A stretch of DNA of 64,000 bases from Candidatus Jettenia sp. (GTDB taxonomy: Bacteria > Planctomycetota > Brocadiia > Brocadiales > Brocadiaceae). The translations under genes and the position numbers were made by a program. The notes beneath the pieces were generated by a model. It did no database searches. It saw only the letters and a program-made list of their open reading frames with translations, and was not told the origin of the DNA. This document shows positions 25,751 to 34,222 of the stretch, one piece after another; position 1 is the stretch's first letter; each line of letters opens with the position of its first letter. The stretch lies in NCBI GenBank assembly GCA_021650895.1, contig CP091278.1, positions 3,067,659-3,131,658 of the forward strand, written 5' to 3'.

Positions 25751-27139
25751 TTAAAAATTTAATCCGGCGCTTAGAGATACTGTATTTTTCGTCAGGTCAC
25801 CTAAATTAATAGTATTATCTCTGCGGTTATAGCCATAATCAAATTCAGCAAACCACCAATCTTGAGGATTGTATATTATATTCAAGTTAGCGCTAATGCC
25901 ATTAACCTCTTCAACAATGCCCAATGCATCGGTGCGCTCAAAAAATTCGAGATTGAAATAATTGACTTCAACGGATGCTTCAAATCGATCAAGTTCCCAG
26001 GTATATCTTAGTCCAATAGCAGTAAAAAAATAGGAGTTATTATCGGTAGAACGCTGTTCTTTTATACTTCTCTCCGCAAATACCTCAATTGATGAAACTG
26101 GAGTAACAAAGTATCGATTTCCTAAGATAGTCTCGAATCCTTCAAAATTTTCAAGGGTACTGTGGTCTCCATAGTTACTGGTCTTATAATGAGTTTTTAA
26201 ATATAATTCATTTTTTGGAGTGATTTTCCACTCTATATCAAAAGGAATATTTTTCTTTATACTATCCCTGTTTGGGCTTGAATCGTATCGCACAATACTA
26301 TAAAGAAATCCAGAAGAAATCTTAATTGGCAAAAAAGGATATTGGTACTCAACAATTGCACTTAGAGTATCAACATTAGAATCGGAATCTTCAAACTCCT
26401 CTTCTTGATAACTCACATCACGGTTGGTATAATGAATCGAGAAATCAAAATTAGGAAAAAAATCAGGAAAATCAAGATCAAAACTTGCGGTGTTCGTTAT
26501 AATAGTTCTTCGATCTACAAAGACATTAGGTCCTTGATCTTCAACTGGAATCTCATCATCAATAATGGCACCAAAAAATCTTCTCTGTACCCCTGGAGGA
26601 ATCACACTTCTTTTTATCCTGTCACTGAAACTAAGTTTGAAATCATTAGCAAAGTTGAAATCTATGGCTCCTTCTAATGATTGATTAACATGATTGTGGT
26701 CATGTATACGCATATACTCATAAATTGCGGCGTTGTAATCGAGGTGAACAAGTGAATAATCAGAAAGGGGTGATAAAAGTCCTATATCAAACTGGTGAAG
26801 AGTATAAAAATCTGCTGTCTCATCTTCAGAAGTGTTGAATACATTGTCATCATAAGTTTCAATTAGCTCATATGATGGTTTTATTTCGAGCGTACCTATA
26901 TGCAAGTTATTATAAAGCATATCGATTTCTTCCATAATATTGAAACCTGGCTGGTCAGGAAGCCCATCTATTTCGAGATTTTGAGAAAGTGCCTCCTCGC
27001 ATAACGCATAAGAAGGTCTAAAAAATATAAAAAAGATCATCAGAAAAACAATGCTCAACAAAACAAATTGCCTACAATAGTTAGTCTTCATGAATAATAT
27101 AAGTATTTTTTTATTGATTATAAAGATGCAATTTTCCAT
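25751..27139 (-). CDS. Outer-membrane beta-barrel protein (BBP2-type, polysaccharide-locus associated)
   Basis: 462 residues ending in Phe, with alternating hydrophobic strands throughout and an N-terminal signal (FVLLSIVFLMIFFIFFRPSYA). The entry IKPSYELIETYDDNVFNTSED and repeated aromatic-ended strands match the putative beta-barrel porin 2 family, which often accompanies Wza/BcsC-like polysaccharide export. ATG 27139 gives a long n-region; ATG 27091 (MKTNYCRQF) makes a more usual signal peptide, and neither has a clear ribosome site. Predicted location: outer membrane. It may help secrete the polysaccharide or anchor the beta-helix proteins; this is inferred from position. Confidence 0.8.
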   Translation of the reverse strand: MENCIFIINKKILILFMKTNYCRQFVLLSIVFLMIFFIFFRPSYALCEEALSQNLEIDGLPDQPGFNIMEEIDMLYNNLHIGTLEIKPSYELIETYDDNVFNTSEDETADFYTLHQFDIGLLSPLSDYSLVHLDYNAAIYEYMRIHDHNHVNQSLEGAIDFNFANDFKLSFSDRIKRSVIPPGVQRRFFGAIIDDEIPVEDQGPNVFVDRRTIITNTASFDLDFPDFFPNFDFSIHYTNRDVSYQEEEFEDSDSNVDTLSAIVEYQYPFLPIKISSGFLYSIVRYDSSPNRDSIKKNIPFDIEWKITPKNELYLKTHYKTSNYGDHSTLENFEGFETILGNRYFVTPVSSIEVFAERSIKEQRSTDNNSYFFTAIGLRYTWELDRFEASVEVNYFNLEFFERTDALGIVEEVNGISANLNIIYNPQDWWFAEFDYGYNRRDNTINLGDLTKNTVSLSAGLNF

Positions 27140-27344
27140 TTTATCTGAGGATTCTATTCTAAACAGGAAAGATTTTCAAATATAATCTGGAAAATTATTT
27201 AGGGGAAAAATAAAGAAACAAATTTTCTTGTATAAAGATTAAAGATATCGGTAGAATCGGAGATGATAAAATATAGAAATACCTAAGAGGATATAAAAAA
27301 CTTCTCCATTAAAATTTAAAGTATAAAAAATTAGGAAAAAGGAC

Positions 27345-27443
27345 ATGGAATTAGCATATTTTATTATTAGTGTGGTATCATTGATTGTAGTTTGTCTTCT
27401 ATTTTATGGAAAATATCTTTTCAAGCGTAAGAGGAAAAAATGA
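27345..27443 (+). CDS. Small single-pass membrane peptide (32 aa)
   Basis: ATG at 27345 follows AGGAAAAAGGAC. The 32-residue product is one hydrophobic helix (AYFIISVVSLIVVCLLFYG) with a basic tail (KRKRKK). Its TGA overlaps the ATG of the next gene (27440-27443), so the two are translationally coupled. This arrangement, ribosome site and membrane topology support a real small protein. No family recognised. Confidence 0.5.
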   Translation: MELAYFIISVVSLIVVCLLFYGKYLFKRKRKK

Positions 27444-29365
27444 CTATAAGAAAGATACGATTTTGTACGTGGTTTTTCTTCCGAACTACGATATTCTTTA
27501 TCTTAATGCTCACCTTTTTTTATCTTGGAGGATTATCTGTGGCATCGGCACAGAGAAAAAAGATTCCTGCTCCTGAATTAACGGGCGGTACTGCTTGGCT
27601 TAATGTTGCAAGGCCACTTACCCTTGCTGATGTAAAGGGAAAGGTTGTACTCCTTGATTTTTGGACATATTGTTGTATTAACTGTATGCATATTATTCCA
27701 GATCTCAAAAAATTGGAGGTAAAGTACCCAAATGAATTCGTGGTTATAGGAGTACATTCTGCAAAGTTTAAAAACGAACGGGAATCAGAGAATATCCGGC
27801 AGGCCATTCTCCGGTATGAAATTGAGCATCCTGTAGTTAATGATAGCAATTTTGCAATTTGGCAGGCCTACGGAGCCAAAGCATGGCCTACGCTTGTATT
27901 GATCGACCCTGAGGGAAATATTGTTGGGAGAGATACAGGAGAAGGGCATTATGAGGTCCTGGATAAAATAATTGGGGATGTAATCTCTGAGTATCGTTCT
28001 AAAAATCTTCTGAGTGAAAAACCCTTACCCATTTTATTAGAAAAAGACAAAAAGGGCCCAAGTCTTTTTTCCTTTCCAGGCAAGGTGTTAGCGGATGAGA
28101 TATCAAATCGCTTATTTATTGCTGATTCCAATCATAATCGAATTGTTATTACTACCTTAGATGGCAAAGTTCTTGATGTTGTTGGTAATGGTAAAATAGG
28201 CAAGGATGATGGTACCTTTACAGAAGCCAGCTTTAATCATCCACAAGGGATGGCATTCTACAGTGATTATTTATATGTAGCAGATACCGAAAACCATCTT
28301 ATTCGTAAACTAGACTTAAAGACAAAAACGGTTAAGACAATTGCCGGTACTGGTAAACAGGCAAGTTTCATGGCTGCTGGCGGAATGGGTACATCATCTT
28401 CTCTTAATTCACCTTGGGATCTGGTCTTTTTAAAAGGGCAGTTATATATAGCCATGGCTGGTGCTCACCAGATCTGGAAGATGAATTTGGAGACTACAGT
28501 TTTTGAGCCTTATGCTGGTAGTGGCAGAGAGGGTTGCATCGACGGTCCGTTAGATACGTGTGCTCTGGCGCAACCCAGTGGTATTACTGTCGCTGATAAA
28601 AAGCTTTATTTTGCAGACAGCGAGGTAAGTGCAGTTCGTTATGTAGATATGGAAAAAAAGGAGGTAAAGACGGTTGTTGGACAAGATCTTTTTGTTTTTG
28701 GGGATGTAGATGGCCAAGGTGAGGAGGTACGTTTACAGCACCCCCTTGGTGTATGGAATCATAATGGACTTATTTATATTGCTGATACTTATAATCACAA
28801 AATTAAGGTATTAAATCCGATGGACAAGACATGCCGAACAATCTTAGGAAACGGACAGTCCGGTCACAATGATGGTAAAGATGCTCAGTTTTATGAGCCT
28901 GGTGGTCTCAGCATTGCTAATAAATTGTACATTGCTGATACTAATAATCATGCTATCCGGGTAATGGATATAAAGACAAAAGAAGTGAATACTTTACAAG
29001 TTACGGGATTAAAAGTAGAAATCTCAGAGAGCAAACCACTCACGATTACATTACCCTTTGCAAAGGTATTAGAATTACCGTTAAAAACCCTGAAAGCAGA
29101 ATCTCGCATACAGGTAACATTAAATATTGATCTTCCTCATGGGTATCATTTGAATCCCAATGTCCCATTAGTATATAGTATTGAAGCGGGAAATGGTGTT
29201 CAAGTAGAGCAGGGTAGCCAGGAGATAAGACTTGAAAAACCTGTATTACCAATAAAAACATCTTTTAAAACTGAGTCTGAAATACAAGCTACCGATTTAA
29301 AAATTTCTGCAAGTTTTTACTATTGCAGAGAAGATAATCAGGGGCATGTTATGCTGATGCAGTGA
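27440..29365 (+). CDS. Thioredoxin-like/NHL-repeat protein, 3' end frameshifted
   Basis: 641 residues in this frame. A signal anchor (~12-37) is followed by a TlpA-like thioredoxin domain with FWTYCCINCMH (CxxC = CINC, ~72-82), then NHL/beta-propeller repeats (~215-520; ADSNHNRIVI, ADTENHLIRKLD, ADTYNHKIKVL, ADTNNHAIRVM) and a C-terminal beta domain. The product should act outside the inner membrane in thiol-disulfide chemistry. The frame stops at 29365 after GHVMLMQ; one extra base in the GGGG run at 29341-29344 would restore GACYADAVTWHYPLKI and 25 or so further residues to a TAG at 29443-29445. This is either a real frameshift or a homopolymer sequencing error. The restored stop lies within the end of a MITE-like element. 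Confidence 0.85.
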   Translation: MTIRKIRFCTWFFFRTTIFFILMLTFFYLGGLSVASAQRKKIPAPELTGGTAWLNVARPLTLADVKGKVVLLDFWTYCCINCMHIIPDLKKLEVKYPNEFVVIGVHSAKFKNERESENIRQAILRYEIEHPVVNDSNFAIWQAYGAKAWPTLVLIDPEGNIVGRDTGEGHYEVLDKIIGDVISEYRSKNLLSEKPLPILLEKDKKGPSLFSFPGKVLADEISNRLFIADSNHNRIVITTLDGKVLDVVGNGKIGKDDGTFTEASFNHPQGMAFYSDYLYVADTENHLIRKLDLKTKTVKTIAGTGKQASFMAAGGMGTSSSLNSPWDLVFLKGQLYIAMAGAHQIWKMNLETTVFEPYAGSGREGCIDGPLDTCALAQPSGITVADKKLYFADSEVSAVRYVDMEKKEVKTVVGQDLFVFGDVDGQGEEVRLQHPLGVWNHNGLIYIADTYNHKIKVLNPMDKTCRTILGNGQSGHNDGKDAQFYEPGGLSIANKLYIADTNNHAIRVMDIKTKEVNTLQVTGLKVEISESKPLTITLPFAKVLELPLKTLKAESRIQVTLNIDLPHGYHLNPNVPLVYSIEAGNGVQVEQGSQEIRLEKPVLPIKTSFKTESEIQATDLKISASFYYCREDNQGHVMLMQ

Positions 29366-29442
29366 CCTGGCATTATCCACTCAAAATTGATAAAGATTCC
29401 GGCGATAGTGTGGTAACAGTAAATTATTCTGCAGTCTTACCC

Positions 29443-29633
29443 TAGTACACTGTCAATATAATTCATGATAATACGATTTGTATCGGTTCAACTGCATGTG
29501 GCTGTGTCATTGCGAGGGTATTGTCCGAAGCAATCCCCTGGATATTTCAAAAGAGATTGCTTCGGGAAAATACCCCTCGCAATGACAAATACGAGAGAGT
29601 CTATTATAATAAATTAAGTTGACACTGTACTAG
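29443..29633. mobile_element. MITE-like palindromic element
   Basis: Imperfect terminal inverted repeats of about 30 bases (TAGTACACTGTCAATATAAT at the left, complement of ATTAAGTTGACACTGTACTA at the right) enclose a second, longer palindrome (29506-29586): GTCATTGCGAGGGTATTGTC ... CCTCGCAATGAC with GAAGCAATC / GATTGCTTC inside. There is no coding capacity. The inner palindrome resembles the dispersed GCGAAGCAATC-type repeats seen in many bacterial genomes. No transposase is near, so mobility would have to come from elsewhere. Confidence 0.7.
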
Positions 29634-29698
29634 TATCCCTTATTAGGATATAAGCTGTATCCTTGCATATATTTTGAAAATTTGCAGGGGTTTAACAG

Positions 29699-31501
29699 TT
29701 ATGCATGGCTCATCAACTCTTCCCTCTTATATATTTTGTATAATTGGCTATAGAGACCGCCAAGTCGGAGTAGTTCTTCATGACTCCCTTCTTCTGCTTT
29801 TTCTCCTTTGTTTATTACGATGATCTTATCGCAGTGAAGGATAGTAGAGAGCCGGTGCGCGATGAAGATGGATGTTCTACTTTGGGAAATTTTCTGAATA
29901 GCATTTTGGATTAATATCTCTGATATGGGGTCCATGCTTGATGTTGCCTCATCAAAGATTAATACCCGTGGGTCGTATATTATGATCCTGGAAAGAGAGA
30001 TAAATTGGCGTTCACCTACGGAGAGATTTGCGCCTCGCTCTAGGATTTCCATATCAAGCTTCTTTGGCATCCGTTTTATAAAGGGCATCAATCCCAATTC
30101 CTCGATGGTGCCTAATATCTCAGAGTCTGATATAGGTTTAAATAAAGTAATATTATCTCGTAACGTACCTGCAAATAAAAAAACATCTTGACTTACTAAT
30201 CCAATGACGTGCCGTAGTCCAATTTTTTCTAATTTTCGTATATCAATTTGATCCAGATAGATTATACCCTTTTGGATCTCATAAAGCCGTGTTAATACAT
30301 TTACGATAGATGTTTTTCCACTACCCGTTACACCTACCAAAGCGGTAGATTGACCTGGTTCTATTTGAAATGAGATATCCTTTAATACATAACTATGACT
30401 ATTATAGCTAAACCAAACATGGTCAAATTTTATTGCTCCTTTGAAGTCACTTTTGGAAATTTCTCTGCCAGGATTCGGGATGATGTAATCGGCCTCAGAT
30501 GGTTCTTTCATAAGAGAAAAGATGCGCTCTAGTGATGCCATAGCGCCTTGAAAGATATTATACTTTTCCACGATATCCCTGATTGGTTCAAATAAGCTGT
30601 GAATATATGAGAGAAATGCTACCAATACTCCCAAAGTGAGAAGATTATTTGCATATCGTATAGCGCCGTACCAGAGGATTAAACCAACAGTTAATGCACT
30701 TACGATATTGATCGAGGGTTGAAATACAGCAAAATAACGAATGTATTTGACTTGTTCTTTCAAATAGTCATCATTGATCTCATTAAATTTATCATAATTC
30801 TTTTTCTCCCGGTTAAAGAGTTGGATAACCTTCATTCCGGTAAGATTTTCATTGAGATAGGCATTGATACGTGCCAACTTGCGCCGGATTTCTCGAAATG
30901 AATTTTTCATACGGGTACCAAACCAGAGGGCGATTATGATAATAACAGGGAGAAGGGCGAGTGTGATAAGTGCAAGTTCCGGTTTTAACATAAACATGGC
31001 CACAAAGATACCGATGATGATGCAAATATCCGCAATTACTACAATAACACCAGCCGAAAAGAGTTCTCCAACGGCTGCAATATCATTCGTTAAACGTGTA
31101 ATGGTCCTTCCAACAGGATTCTTATCGAAAAAAGAAATAGGAAGTGATTGAACATGGTTAAAAAGTTCCATGCGCATATCGAGCATAACCTTTTGTCCAA
31201 TGGCTTGGATATTATAACTCTGCGCTACCACCAGAAGTAATCGCACTGTTTCAATTCCTAGCAAGGCTAATGCTATCTTGTATAGTAATAATGTGTCTCC
31301 TTTGTTTATACCATTATCAATGGCATATCCAAAAAGATAAGGGCCTAGCAAAAATAGGATAGTAGTAATCATTACCATAAGAACGGATAAAATGCCGGAG
31401 ATCTTATAACGCAGAATATAAGATAATAACTGTCGTATAACCGTTCTATCGTATAGTTTACCTGATAAAATATCTTCGCTAAAAAACTCTTCTTTTTTCA
31501 T
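29699..31501 (-). CDS. ABC exporter half-transporter (MdlB-like, second subunit of heterodimer)
   Basis: 600 residues: a six-helix exporter membrane domain (~30-320) and an ATPase domain. Walker A is GVTGSGKTS, the signature is the non-canonical LSVGERQF, and Walker B RVLIFDEATSSMD keeps the catalytic Glu; the H-loop is in IFIAHRLST. It pairs with the upstream gene at 31570, whose signature is canonical but whose Walker B Glu is replaced. This division is typical of heterodimeric exporters such as MdlAB, YheHI or TM287/288. Substrate unknown; lipid or drug export is usual for the family. The gap to the upstream gene is about 70 bp, consistent with one operon. Confidence 0.9.
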   Translation of the reverse strand: MKKEEFFSEDILSGKLYDRTVIRQLLSYILRYKISGILSVLMVMITTILFLLGPYLFGYAIDNGINKGDTLLLYKIALALLGIETVRLLLVVAQSYNIQAIGQKVMLDMRMELFNHVQSLPISFFDKNPVGRTITRLTNDIAAVGELFSAGVIVVIADICIIIGIFVAMFMLKPELALITLALLPVIIIIALWFGTRMKNSFREIRRKLARINAYLNENLTGMKVIQLFNREKKNYDKFNEINDDYLKEQVKYIRYFAVFQPSINIVSALTVGLILWYGAIRYANNLLTLGVLVAFLSYIHSLFEPIRDIVEKYNIFQGAMASLERIFSLMKEPSEADYIIPNPGREISKSDFKGAIKFDHVWFSYNSHSYVLKDISFQIEPGQSTALVGVTGSGKTSIVNVLTRLYEIQKGIIYLDQIDIRKLEKIGLRHVIGLVSQDVFLFAGTLRDNITLFKPISDSEILGTIEELGLMPFIKRMPKKLDMEILERGANLSVGERQFISLSRIIIYDPRVLIFDEATSSMDPISEILIQNAIQKISQSRTSIFIAHRLSTILHCDKIIVINKGEKAEEGSHEELLRLGGLYSQLYKIYKREELMSHA

Positions 31502-31569
31502 AACTATGGTTTTACCAAAAAGATGCAGAGAATGCGGGGAAAGATGCTTCTTCTAGACCTGAGACGGAC

Positions 31570-33336
31570 CTATTGAATTAATTTTTCTTCCAACGCTTCT
31601 TTGCTGTATAAGGAGGTATATAAACCGTTGATTTTGATAAGTTGCTCATGTGTTCCCTTTTCAACTATCATACCATTTTCCATAACTACAATCATATCAA
31701 AGTTTCTGATAGCAGGGAGTCTGTGCGTTACGACCAGGAGGGTTTTACCAGCAAAATATTTTTGTATATTTTTCAGTATTGCATCCTCTACTCGCGCATC
31801 CACGGCGGAAAGGCAATCATCGAGTATGATAATATCCGGATGCATAGCCAATGCACGGGCAATGGTAATGCGTTGTTTTTGTCCACCTGATAGGTTAACC
31901 CCACGTTCACCCAAATAGCTATCAAATTGGTTCGGGAGTTGCTGAATTTCTTTCTCAATCACTACCATTTGAGCAATTTTTTGAGCGCTATAGTAACTGC
32001 TTTTCTCATTCTCTACACCAAATAATATGTTATCCACAACTCTTTCCGAAAACAGGAATGTGTCTTGCGGAACGAAGCCGATAATTTTCCGCAAGGCCTT
32101 AATATGTATCGTATTGATATCCATACCGCCGATAAAAAGGCTTTTATCCGGTACTGGGATTATACGGGGAATCAGGTTTACCAATGTTGACTTTCCACTC
32201 CCTATTGGTCCCACAATAGCGATTCTTTGTCCCGCAGGAATTTTCAGGTTTATACCCTTGAGAATCCATTCCTTGTTACCATCATATTGCATATGGATAT
32301 CCCTAAATTCGATTTCGCCATGAGGTATGTATGTTACATTATCTCTTGAAATAATTTCAGGCTTTTCATTCATTACCTCATCAATACGCTTCATAGAGGC
32401 GTTTCCACGCTGCAAGAGGGATAAACTCCATCCAACAGCTGTCATGGGCCAGACCATCATTGAGATATAACGCTGGAAGGCAACCAGAGTACCAAGGGTA
32501 ATAACCCCTTCAATAACCATCCTCCCGCCGATGAGAAGTAAAATAATAACACCCATATAGGTTGTATATTCGAATACCGGTCCCAGGAGAGACTGAGGAA
32601 TAGCGAGCTTAAGGTTTTTCTTCATAAAATTCTTACCTAGTTTCAAGAGGGTTTTTTCTTCCTGTTGAGACATATTAAAGGATTTTACAATACGGATACC
32701 TGATATGTTCTCTTGCACCTTTTCACTAATTCTCGAAAACTGTTCCTGGACACTCCGAAATCGTTTATCGATAACATCCTTAATTTTATATGCAATGAAG
32801 GGTATTAATGGCATTAATAAAAATGTATAGAAGGATAATTTGGGAGACAAATATAGAATAATTGGTGGTATTACAAAAAAATAAAATATTGCATCTAGCC
32901 CTACCAATAATCCGGGACCTACAGCCATACGAACGGCGCTCATGTCATTCGTAGCCCTTGACATAAGATCACCTGTTTTATATTTTTGGAAAAATTTTTC
33001 GGAAAGTGTTTCGATATGCCCAAAGAAGGCCATGCGGAGATCGTAATCACAACGAAAGGATGTTCCAATAAAATACATTCTCCAGACATATCGACATATC
33101 CCTTGAAAGAAGCTCAACAGGATGTATAAGGCGGAAAGGATTACAATCTTTGTAAGACTTACCTCTTTAGAAAGGATATCAAGCGCCTTTTTTATAATAA
33201 GTGGTGGGAAGATGTTAATTATGTCTACAGCGATAAGCGATAGAGTTCCTATAATAAAATAGCGTTTATACTTCTTTACAAACACCCTATAGATAAGGTT
33301 CTTTTCCCAAAATTCCCGAAACTTCTTTATCAGCAT
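31570..33336 (-). CDS. ABC exporter half-transporter (MdlA-like, first subunit of heterodimer)
   Basis: About 588 residues from ATG 33336 (MLIKKFREFW); a TTG 30 bases earlier is less likely. Six membrane helices (~35-310) precede the ATPase: Walker A GPIGSGKST, canonical LSGGQKQR signature, and Walker B DIIILDDCLSAVD, in which Asp replaces the catalytic Glu. In the heterodimer this Asp site faces the LSVGE signature of the partner, giving one degenerate and one competent site. The gene is transcribed away from the methyltransferase at 33482, with a shared AT-rich 145-bp promoter region. Confidence 0.9.
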   Translation of the reverse strand: MLIKKFREFWEKNLIYRVFVKKYKRYFIIGTLSLIAVDIINIFPPLIIKKALDILSKEVSLTKIVILSALYILLSFFQGICRYVWRMYFIGTSFRCDYDLRMAFFGHIETLSEKFFQKYKTGDLMSRATNDMSAVRMAVGPGLLVGLDAIFYFFVIPPIILYLSPKLSFYTFLLMPLIPFIAYKIKDVIDKRFRSVQEQFSRISEKVQENISGIRIVKSFNMSQQEEKTLLKLGKNFMKKNLKLAIPQSLLGPVFEYTTYMGVIILLLIGGRMVIEGVITLGTLVAFQRYISMMVWPMTAVGWSLSLLQRGNASMKRIDEVMNEKPEIISRDNVTYIPHGEIEFRDIHMQYDGNKEWILKGINLKIPAGQRIAIVGPIGSGKSTLVNLIPRIIPVPDKSLFIGGMDINTIHIKALRKIIGFVPQDTFLFSERVVDNILFGVENEKSSYYSAQKIAQMVVIEKEIQQLPNQFDSYLGERGVNLSGGQKQRITIARALAMHPDIIILDDCLSAVDARVEDAILKNIQKYFAGKTLLVVTHRLPAIRNFDMIVVMENGMIVEKGTHEQLIKINGLYTSLYSKEALEEKLIQ

Positions 33337-33481
33337 ATTGGATTGACAGTCTTTTAGAAAACACAAAAATTCTAAAATTATCTCTGTATTTTTATGAATT
33401 TATTTATAAAATATTTACATTATCATATATATCCTGAATTGTATATAATTAATTATTAAATAAAAAACCAGGAGTATTTAG

Positions 33482-34222
33482 ATGAAAAAAAATATGTTAA
33501 GAGAAACGGTTTATGCTTTTAATAATACCGATATTGTTGCCACCTATGACTTTGATATGGATGTGTGGCATCCTAATCGTACAAAAATGGCGTTGGTTGT
33601 GTGTGAGATACTGCCTTTTTATACGAACGATAATTTAAGGATATTAGACCTTGGTGTAGGAACGGGTTATCTTACTCACAAGATTCTTGAAACATTTCCC
33701 AATGCAAGGGTTATTGCGGTAGATGCTGCTGAACTTATGATAGAGAAGGCTAAATTAAGGCTAAAAAATCACCTCAAACAAATAACGTTTCAAACCTCTA
33801 CTTTTCAGGAGTTGCCAGATAAAGAAGCTACTCTTTCTCCTATGGATGTTGTAGTCTCCTCTTTTGCTCTTCATCATTTATATAAAGAAGAAAAACTTAT
33901 ACTATTCAGGTATATACATTCAATATTAAAACCAAATGGCTGGTTTATAAATTGTGACATTTTTAAGGCAACCGATACGGTACTTGAAGATCGATTCCGG
34001 TATTTACATCGTTTGGGAATACAACAAAGGATAAAAAGGATTAAACATCAAGAGAAGTCTATTGATCAAATCTCTTCAGAATTGATAGAAAAGGAGAAAA
34101 AGGGCGGAGACCATCCTTTATTCCTTATGGAGGACATGGAGCTTCTGAAAAAAGCTGGATTTCGTACAACAGAGTGCTTTTGGAAAGAGTACCGGGAAGC
34201 AGTGTATGGTGGTATAAAATGA
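33482..34222 (+). CDS. Class I SAM-dependent methyltransferase
   Basis: 246 residues. SAM-binding motif I is ILDLGVGTGYLTHKI (~56-70), motif II VIAVDAAELMIEKA, and VVVSSFALHHL marks motif IV, as in UbiE/COQ5 and related Methyltransf_25 enzymes. A ribosome site (CCAGGAG) sits 8 bases before the ATG. The TGA overlaps the ATG of the following ABC-F gene (34219-34222), so the two are co-translated. Substrate not identifiable; coupling to an ABC-F ATPase hints at a ribosome- or translation-linked target but does not prove it. Confidence 0.85.
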   Translation: MKKNMLRETVYAFNNTDIVATYDFDMDVWHPNRTKMALVVCEILPFYTNDNLRILDLGVGTGYLTHKILETFPNARVIAVDAAELMIEKAKLRLKNHLKQITFQTSTFQELPDKEATLSPMDVVVSSFALHHLYKEEKLILFRYIHSILKPNGWFINCDIFKATDTVLEDRFRYLHRLGIQQRIKRIKHQEKSIDQISSELIEKEKKGGDHPLFLMEDMELLKKAGFRTTECFWKEYREAVYGGIK

